Assembly: GCA_020746875.1 (NCBI GenBank)
Contig: JAGTJL010000015.1
Span: forward strand, 62,001 to 126,000
Direction of reading: 5' to 3'
DNA length: 64,000 bases
Origin: Rhexocercosporidium sp. MPI-PUGE-AT-0058
Lineage: Eukaryota > Ascomycota > Leotiomycetes > Helotiales
Made by a program: the position numbers and the translations under genes
Shown here: positions 56,444 through 64,000 of the stretch, in pieces
How the letters are laid out: each line of letters starts with the position of its first letter
How positions within the stretch are numbered: the first letter of the stretch is position 1
Notes under the pieces: generated by a model
What the model saw: only the letters and a program-made list of their open reading frames with translations
Told to the model about the DNA's origin: nothing
Database searches by the model: none

Positions 56444-58032
56444 CTACTTGAAGACCTTGCCATCAGCCCATGGGTACTCTTTGCCATTGACAGTGATTGG
56501 CTTCTCCCAGGTCCATTGCTCATTGACAAACTCCTTGTCCTCGGCCTTGGTTGGATCAAGCTTAGTGAACTCGTAACTCTCATAATCGGGAGCAACATCA
56601 AAAGCTGGGAGAGCCTCTTGTCCACGGATGACGAAGGCACCCTGGATGACCGAGTCATCCTTAACACCATAGACTGAAGCACAACCGAAGATGTACTTGC
56701 GGGAACCCTCAAGACGAGCGAAGAAACCACCGATCAAGTTGGAAGTCATGAAAACTTGGGTAAGCTCATCGTTGTACTTATAATCGACTTTCCAGATAGA
56801 GTAGTCCTCGGCGTTGAAGTTCTCCCAGAACCACTTGAGGGCAACAGGGGTATCAGTGTTGGAGTATTGACGCTTCCACTCATCAAGAGGAATGGTTGGC
56901 TTGGGAAGTGCCTCGAGAGGGTGCTTGGCCTTTGGAGCCTCTTGAACCTCCTCCTCATCATCATCCTCAACAGCCTTAGCCTTTGGCTTAGGGGCGGCCT
57001 TTGGTGCGGCCTCCTTCTTGGGTTGCTCTGGCTTCTTTGGGGCTTGGTTCTTGATGGCTTCATCGATGAACGCGAGCGGGTCAACAACGGCCGAGTAGAT
57101 TGGCTGATTGTAGACAGTCTCGTACCAGCGGGTAACGTTGGGGTTGGCAGCGCGCCATGTCTTATCAAAGAAGAATTGGAAACCACGGGAGATGATACCA
57201 GCGGCGAAGAGATCAGCAAGAGTGATTCGCTCACCTGCAAGGTAGGTGTTGTTCTGGAGGTGCTCCTCGACAACACTAACTGCCTTGAGGGCGGCCTTGG
57301 AGGACTCATCAACACTCTTCTTGTTGTATGGGTCACGACCAATGAGAGGACGGAACCAGCCACCAAGGGTAGGAAGGATCTCGGTATTGAAGAAAGACAT
57401 CCACTTCAAGATAGCGGCGTAGCTATGACGGTTAGTGTCCGTTGCTGAGCAGGATGAATAATGCATGCTTACTCTTGCTTGGTCTTACCGAGGAGGGTTG
57501 TCTTCTCGTTTTGGGAGGTAACTATTACAGGACAGTCAGCATCTTATGAACGAGTCAAAGCAGAAATATGAAGATTGATTTTTGGATGCTCAGAGTCTAA
57601 TTAATAAAGTCCACACGATTGTTAAGACAGGGATAACTGAAAAGGTTTTTTCATCATAGCAGGGACAGCGCGCCAGGAAGGTGCAAGGTAGGTATGGTGC
57701 TGGCTGTAGTGGGAGATCTTCTGGTACGTACTGTAGATGGCAATTGCAATACACTCGTGGAGAGTGTATCCATCAGCACCGACGAAGGTTGGGACTTTGC
57801 CGAGCTTGTTGATCTTGAGGTACTCAGCAGAGACACCCTTTGCAGGCTCAGTCTCAACAATCTCGATATCGACGTTGTTGGCCTTGGCCACAGCGCGAAT
57901 GGCGGTGGAGCGGGGGTTGCCCTGTTGCAATCGTCAGTCGTATGGTCGACAGAAGTAGGAGGGGGGAGATTCGCTGGCAGAGCTGCATGATAGACATACC
58001 GGGTAGGTGTAGAGCTTTCCGAATGGTGCCAT
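56444..58032 (-). CDS. Translation elongation factor 1B gamma
   Basis: Four exons, complement(56444..57422, 57473..57521, 57732..57921, 58000..58032); phases close, 416 residues. N-terminal thioredoxin-like GST half (GNPRSTAIRAVAKANNVDIEIVET, KVPTFVGADGYTLHECIAIAIY), GST C-terminal helices (YLAGERITLADLF), an alanine/lysine/proline linker with an acidic DDDEEE run, and the EF1G domain (PKPTIPLDEWKRQYSN ... FFARLEGSRKYIFGCASVYG ... WADGKVFK). It anchors the eEF1B nucleotide-exchange complex to tRNA synthetases and membranes. Strong codon bias (AAG, CTC, GCC, ATC) agrees with high expression. First exon encodes only 11 residues. Confidence 0.95.
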
Positions 58033-58313
58033 GTTTGCGGTGTTGTGCTTTGGGTATTTTGTTTTGTTTGGAGAGGAAGCTTGATGTCGATGGGAAGATT
58101 TTTAAAGTGGTGGTGGGCTGTTCTATTGCGCTAGGATGATAGCAGTTAGAGCATCCAAGACAGCTCTTTCGGCCTGGGTAACAAGGCTAGGATAGTCAAA
58201 TTTCAAGACAGGACGGAACCGTTTGGGCAACTTTTCAAGCATCTACATTTCAACCATCAACCAGACAGCAGGGAACGACAGGAGGCTGCAGAGGGCGTGT
58301 ATTCAATCGAACC

Positions 58314-59324
58314 ATGAAGGTGGCATGGCTTCCCGCAGGGCTCCGTGAAGGCTTCCGGACTGCCTATTCGCCTCGAACCATTTCCTCCAACCTTCCAATC
58401 CGCAGGGCAATCTTCAAAGCTTCAACCAAACAGTTCACAACGTCTACCCGGGCCCAAGGAGGAATAGCGGCTCCAGAGATCAAATTCGGTGGAGATCTGG
58501 GGCCAGATGGAGAAGAAGCTCCCTTTTATGCTCGCCTTGTACCAGAGTCGCCATCGTACTTCACAGCGCAGCCGATTTTCATCGATGACCTCCTTACCCT
58601 TCAATGCCTCGTCCGGAGGTACTCTGCCCTTCCCACTGTGAAGGCCGGTGAAGCACCGCGGGTAGCATGGAGGTCACTCGTGGAATATCGGAATATGGTC
58701 GGAGAATCGGTGAAGGCTTCGAAATACCACAAAATCGTCGAACTGCTTCATCGACTGAACTCTATACACCCATCCCTTATGCCTCAAGATGTGCGAGCGG
58801 CATTGAACGAGTACAAGAAAGACATCAATCCATATCGGAACGATACGAAAGTTATTCCCATAGACAACCTTGGCAGGGCTTTGGGGGCTGGAAAGAGGAA
58901 ATCTTCGACGGCAAGAGCTTGGGTTGTAGAGGGTACTGGTGAAGTGCTAATAAATGGAAAGACACTCGCGGAGGCTTTTGGGAGGATCCACGATAGAGAG
59001 AGTGCTATCTGGGCATTGAAGGCTACGGACAGGGTGGACAAGTACAATGTGTGGGCTCTTGTCTCTGGAGGCGGAACAACAGGTCAGGCAGAGGCCTTGA
59101 CCCTGGCTGTTGGCAAAGCACTACTGGCTCACGAACCCGGACTGAAGCCAGCGTTAAGGAGAGGTAAGATTTCTTTTGCCATAATGTCTTTCTATCCTCG
59201 CTACATTTTGTCCATACTGACACAATTCACAGCTGGCTGCGTAACTCGTGATCCAAGGAGAGTTGAGAGAAAGAAGCCAGGTCGTGTTAAGGCTAGGAAG
59301 ATGCCGACATGGGTCAAGAGATAG
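58314..59324 (+). CDS. mrps9: Mitochondrial small-subunit ribosomal protein uS9m
   Basis: Two exons (58314..59163, 59233..59324), 313 residues; the 69-base intron is a multiple of three and lacks stops. N-terminal 45 residues are rich in Arg/Ser/Thr without acids, a mitochondrial presequence. The uS9 domain is at the C-terminus: GRALGAGKRKSSTARAWVVEG, GEVLINGKTLAEAF, VSGGGTTGQAEALTLAVGKAL, and after the intron AGCVTRDPRRVERKKPGRVKARK, ending WVKR like bacterial S9 whose C-terminal Lys-Arg reaches the P-site tRNA. Divergent from eEF1B-gamma across 280 bases. Confidence 0.94.
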   Translation: MKVAWLPAGLREGFRTAYSPRTISSNLPIRRAIFKASTKQFTTSTRAQGGIAAPEIKFGGDLGPDGEEAPFYARLVPESPSYFTAQPIFIDDLLTLQCLVRRYSALPTVKAGEAPRVAWRSLVEYRNMVGESVKASKYHKIVELLHRLNSIHPSLMPQDVRAALNEYKKDINPYRNDTKVIPIDNLGRALGAGKRKSSTARAWVVEGTGEVLINGKTLAEAFGRIHDRESAIWALKATDRVDKYNVWALVSGGGTTGQAEALTLAVGKALLAHEPGLKPALRRGKISFAIMSFYPRYILSILTQFTAGCVTRDPRRVERKKPGRVKARKMPTWVKR

Positions 59325-61679
59325 AGGTCTCAATGTTGTATTATATTTGTATTATGGGAAATATCATTTGACGATCGGATGTCACGACATTCAACATCCA
59401 ACACATGTCTCTGGAGAACTGCTTGTTGGAGTAAAGTAAGCCGTGAGGATTCTAGCATCTCACCGATCTTAGCAGGAGCAGATTCAATTTAGGCGAGGCG
59501 AGGCACATGCTGCGCGTGGATATGCCTCTGAGACGAGTGCAAGCTCGGGCAGGAACTTCAGTCCATCACGCCCACTTATTGCAATCGCCACTGTTAGAGC
59601 AACATAGAGAGATGGCCTGGTAAGAGGTAGACTTTTAGTTATGGACAGGCGAACATCCTTTTCAAGTGAACAAACAGCTTTGACGCGATTATCTAGTGAC
59701 TGGAAAGTGTAAGGTGCATGAATATCACAGATGCAATCTGACGAAGATATCAATCACAATGGAGGTATGACTACGGAAGAGCATCTTCGCAACTTCGGTT
59801 ACTGACCAAGCGAGTATTGATATTCGGTAAGAAATTGTCAGGCGAACAAGCAGGAAAGTAGCACCTTACCTTACCTAGTCATTTTCTCTCGTACAAAAGT
59901 CACCACGCCAATGGTGAGTCTACCAGATCAGTATTTGACTTCAATTGCTGTGACTACCTGCAGGTAAATCCGCGTACTGGTGAATATTTGTTTGCCTCTT
60001 CGACCAAGTATTTCATGATACCACATTTTCGTTTCATTGAGGACCTAACTAGCTGAGCATCCTATTCGTTCAAGCCCCCTCACTCCACTCCACCCACACC
60101 AATAACAGACAAAATATAGGTCTGCCACACCATCTCAAGCTGTCCAACCCAAATCCCGGGGTCTTCAATTCCCCCCAATCAACCGACGATCCGGGACCAT
60201 GGACCCAGGATTCCCAGCTGCTGCAGTGCCAATGCATGGTGTCGTGTGCGTGCTGACGCCTCGTTTATTGGCATTGCCAAATCAGATGGATTCGAAATCA
60301 AGATTGTCTAGACTCTGTGGATCGGCTAGCCTTACCTACCCACAGAACTTGCTTGCCCTTTCTTGACATGGCACAAAATCTACTTCTTCATGCAATGCAA
60401 GCAAGCAAGCGCCGAACCCTCGGCCTTGTTTTGATTTTCTTTGCTTGGTCTTAGCCAGGTGATTGGGCATGTATGTTTGTTTATCTCGATCCCGGATCGC
60501 AACCGATTCAGTCGCTGATCATACCTACATCTACATTTACATCAACTCTTGTTCCAGCCCAGTAAATTTCCAAGGCTTTCTAATCCTAATAATAAAATAC
60601 ATTTGTCAATCAGCAAACAAAGTAAAGGTTTGATAAAGCAAGAACTGTCATGACGAATCGATACGTCAAGCAGAGACTATTTCACCACCCCACCATCTTA
60701 ACACCCTCAACTATTGATTTCCCCACCCCTTCCCCAGCCACCACCAAAAAGGAACCTACCTCTAACCCAGCAATCCAGTCTTTCCGTGCCGCAATTTCCA
60801 AATGCCCAATACGTTTCGTTGCAAGTCGTCAACACCTCCAAATCTGACAGAATTCCAAGAAAATCCTACCGAATGTGACATGTCAGAAAACGAAAGCAAG
60901 CCACACGCACGGCAGGGAAGCCCCGACCTCGATCCGGAACGAGCTCCGAACGCGCGGGCTCCAAAGTTCCCGGGAGGGAGATCTACCAGCAAGGCGATCC
61001 AGATCTTTTGTGGGCGTTTTTGCTTTTCTTCTAGCACCACTTTCCCTTGATGGTGGGATAGGAAAGTGAGGCTGAGACATGCCTGGATGTGGGGATGTAC
61101 CCGCAGCTGAAAAACCCCTCCTGCTTTCCGGGCATGACGTGACAGAGATTAGAGACCGAGGAACACAATATAACATGCAGGGCAAGCTGATTTGAGGTAA
61201 TGTTCTTTTCGTATTATATGTGCAATGGTCTATTCGTGGCAAGTTATATATACTGCGCTAGAACGCATGTGTGAGTAGTGATTGACTGATTGAATGCAGC
61301 TGACTCGTGTACCCTCAAGCAATGGAGCAATGCCCAGCATAGTAGCAACAGACAGACAACACACTCTGAGATTGCTCGTGGAAGCCCACAGTGTAATGCC
61401 ATCCTTCCATCCCGTCCAGTCCATTCCATTTCCCCGTCCACCGACCCCAACCATGTATTTCCATAGTCATCATCAAAAGCCCTTTTATCCTTGAAAATGC
61501 CGTATGCGATTCCCACCAACACCTGGATGTAACCCCCACCCACGCAAGCAACCAAAACCAAGTATCATGACCGCCATAGAACATCAAACATGAAGCGCTA
61601 AACTCGAGACAAAATTGTAGAGTGTTACATGGTATTTAGACATAATTAAAGGAAAAGAAGAGAATGAAGGTAAGCAAGC
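59325..61679. other. 2.35-kb intergenic region
   Basis: Normal composition. Contains an ATG directly followed by a GTGAGT donor at 59912-59918 and a possible 31-codon product (start MVNPRTGEYLF after splicing), which I could not support as a gene, and CT/CA-rich stretches (60070-60190, 60660-60780) like those of long fungal promoters. Several frames of 60-119 codons lack domains. Confidence 0.45.
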
Positions 61680-62906
61680 TTAAGGGGGTACTCTGCCCAT
61701 ACCAGAATTGGTGCCGATCCCTTCTATTGACTCTTGAAGGTCGAGACATTCTGTGAGAACTGTATGTCTGTTAGCTAGAAGTCCAGTGGTAACAGGGTTC
61801 AGGTCGCATACTCATGATTATCTGCTCTTCAGCAACTCCATACTGGTAATCAACCAGGCCATGTTTCTCAACGGCATCACACATCCTGATCAGGTCTTTG
61901 GCCATTTTGTTGATGAACTCTTGGGTCATCAAGGTTTGTCCAGGTTGTAACTGCTGACCGGCCTCCAACATATCTTTCTGTTTCTGAAAGATACTAAGCC
62001 ATGCCGTGTTGAACTCGCCCCAGAGACGAATCCGATCGCTGTGCAGTGCAACTTCGTCTACAGTAAGGCCTTATCAGAAAACTATTAGTGGACAGGATCA
62101 AACAGAAGAAACGAGAGCCTACCTAAATCCCCAACATGTCCCAAAAGCCACTCGGATACTTCAAGAAGCGACAGGCTTGCTTCTCCTAAGCGCCCATTGA
62201 TTGTATTTTGGAAGATCTGCTTTAACGCCGTTTGGTACGCAGTATATGCTGCCTCCATCCCAGGACCTTGTGGTTGAAAGTCCTCCTCCTCCATGATGTC
62301 TGGGGCATTCTGAGCCATGCTCCCTATAGTCATGCTAGTAGGGTAACCTTGCGGCAGAAGAGAGGCGGCTCGATCTGCTGGGCTCTGCTGGTGCTGCTGA
62401 TAGACCGCAGACGAGCCGGACGACGCATGGTGTTGTAGAGTAGGCGGCCCAGGTGTATTGTTTTGTTCACTTGGGAAGTACGGCGCAGCAACATCCGAGA
62501 GCATTTGCATTGCTGCGGGCTGCCGTGCTTGGAATTGCGAATTCGAGTCGTACACGGTGTTCTGGGGCGCCTGTTGTCCAACATTGTACATGCTAATGTC
62601 GGGGGTGTAGCCAGCGAAACCTTGCTGCTGCCTTTGGTCTTGAGTATAGCCTGGCTGATACTGGAGAGTATTGGACGGTAACGCTGCAGGAAATGACCCC
62701 GCTGGCTCTGGGTAGTACCCCGAGTATGCAGATGCGCCTGTTGTCCCACGACCCGTAGATGGTGAGGTGTTCAAGGGTGCAGGTCGGTACCGGTCTGCAG
62801 AGGAGCTCGAGAATCCACGGCCCTGGCTCTGGTCTGCATTGAATCTTGGATCTGACCCTTGATATGGCGGTTCATGCTGCCTTCTCCGGCGACTGTTGTC
62901 GTCCAT
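61680..62906 (-). CDS. Glutamine-rich fungal protein of unknown function
   Basis: Three exons, complement(61680..61759, 61812..62069, 62123..62906), 373 residues; phases close. The first 215 residues are disordered and rich in Gln, Pro, Ser, Tyr and Gly (PPYQGSDPRFNADQSQGR, QHHASSGSSAVYQQHQQS), resembling transcription-factor activation regions. The last 150 residues are helical: AAYTAYQTALKQIFQNTINGRLGEASLSLLEVSEWLLGHVGDLG, DRIRLWGEFNTAWLSIFQKQKDM and MAKDLIRMCDAVEKHGLVDYQYGVAEEQI. I have an impression that this C-terminal module is widespread in Pezizomycotina but cannot name it. No DNA-binding domain, signal or membrane segment. The start at 62906 is preferred; the frame extends to an ATG at 63005. 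Confidence 0.7.
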
Positions 62907-64000
62907 GCCCCGCTCAAATGCTGAAGTCGAGGCTACAAATAGCAGCGGATTAAGTCGACGCGCCGCCACCGGCAGAGAAACGGGCGTGGATTGTAAGAGT
63001 GCCACTTTGATGGTGTATTACTTGTCAAGATCATACTCCCTCGAGGGAGGTAGTCGCGATGCGTCCAATAACTTTCTCGGAGAAGAATTCGATACACAGA
63101 GTGGGTGGTAGTCGGGTGTGCTGTATCCCTGTTAACGTTTCTTGCTTTGGCGGAAGATGGGAGAAGCTCGCAATGATGGGCGTACCTGCGAGTTTTGAGG
63201 ATGTGAGGTCTGGAATAAACGAGTCCAGAATTTTTGGGTTTGCTTTGTGCGGATCGCACTCCTTAAAAGCCCACGAGCTGACGAGGTCAAGTGAATGAGC
63301 AGGAGGAACCTTAACAACAAAACGGGGATGTAATCCGTCGAGGAGACAAAAACAAGGTCACTGTTCAAGGTGTAAGGCTCTGATTTCGAATAATCAAAAA
63401 ACAATTTCGCAGGAGGAAGACAATAAGAACAAAACGGCGAATACAGGCCCAACGTGTTTGCTGGCACGACTCCGTCATCCGCTGCTAGGGAAATCCTTGA
63501 TACTCGCACAGGCAAGGCCCTTGCGGGGGGGTCTGCTTCGTAGGGCAAACGGCACCAGTGTCAGGGTTTGTGCTGGAACTGAGCAGATTGTCGATGAATG
63601 GACCGTGGACGCTCCAGCAGAAACAGGTGCTCCAGCCGTGGTCCAGACAAGGTGAAATGTCCCGAACGCTCTGCTCTGCTCTGTGAGGGCAAGGGGCGCA
63701 CGTACGTCGACTTAGTCTTCTAGAAGCCGTAGCCACGAGATCTGATGTAACCGGGTTTCAAAGAGGATCTGTCTCAGCTTGGAAGGGCAATCTATGGAGA
63801 AACAGCCCGAAGCTGGCGCTGGGTACAGAAACTGGTTGGTGCCCTGGGTTAAGATACCAGGAGGATTTGGAGTCGATATCAGTCGTCTGCACTAGATAAC
63901 TAGGGTGGCAGCTGAAGGAGGATGGTGAATGCAGCGCGCAAGCGGGATGGGCATGAATCGAGATGCCCGAACGCAAATAGCTCACAATCATGCGCGTAAA
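62907..64000. other. 5' flank of the glutamine-rich gene, otherwise unassigned
   Basis: Normal composition with many overlapping small frames but no domain that I recognise. Probably promoter and a long 5' untranslated region; a neighbouring gene may begin beyond the window. Confidence 0.4.

Noticed and set aside
59912..60053. Small gene with an intron immediately after the ATG (59912) and a 31-residue product.
   Set aside because: Splice signals are plausible but the product matches no protein I know and is too short to support.
63132..63991. Several 65-138 codon frames near the right edge.
   Set aside because: They overlap on both strands without domain, codon bias or splice support.

Overview
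The window looks like nuclear DNA of a filamentous ascomycete (Pezizomycotina; the class cannot be fixed from sequence alone). Evidence: short GT-AG introns of about 40-140 bases, a HET-domain gene, fungal forms of COQ8, RRP36, Pop8, eEF1B-gamma, PP5 and uS9m, and long AT-rich tracts in which CpA/TpG is nearly absent and TpA dominates. That is the footprint of repeat-induced point mutation (RIP). It can be read base by base here by comparing the two LTRs of one element and the two inverted ends of another.

Layout. 1-5385 is a Ty1/copia retrotransposon with open frames and no RIP; its 5' LTR lies left of the window. 5386-31570 is a gene-poor RIP compartment of nested elements: a 1,769-bp short LTR element (7569-9337), two arms of a large inverted repeat (about 9338-10617 and 17011-17389 plus 29489-30401), a 12.1-kb Ty3/gypsy element (17390-29488) inserted into the right arm with an AATAA duplication, an inverted third copy of its LTR (10702-10982), a solo LTR (15890-16051) and MITE-like sequences. 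One intact gene, a HET-domain gene (11675-13636), survives in it, facing a broken start of a second HET gene (13953-14204).

31659-42660 is an accessory segment: an MFS exporter, a bacterial-type sugar aminotransferase (WecE family) with introns but a one-base frameshift, a DUF3605/GIG1-like gene, an ABM-domain gene, a Dabb-domain gene, an SDR and a decayed GNAT. Together these resemble a small metabolic neighbourhood without a core synthase, but joint function is only inference.

43560-64000 is ordinary housekeeping DNA: Pop8, PP5 and an ESS-2 homologue (divergent from PP5), COQ8, RRP36, an FCP1-like HAD protein, eEF1B-gamma, mitochondrial uS9 and a glutamine-rich protein of unknown role. It is interrupted by one RIP-killed Fot1/pogo transposon (48369-50818).

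Gene models were spliced by eye using reading frame, donor/acceptor motifs and family conservation. Most phases close exactly; exceptions are stated in the entries.
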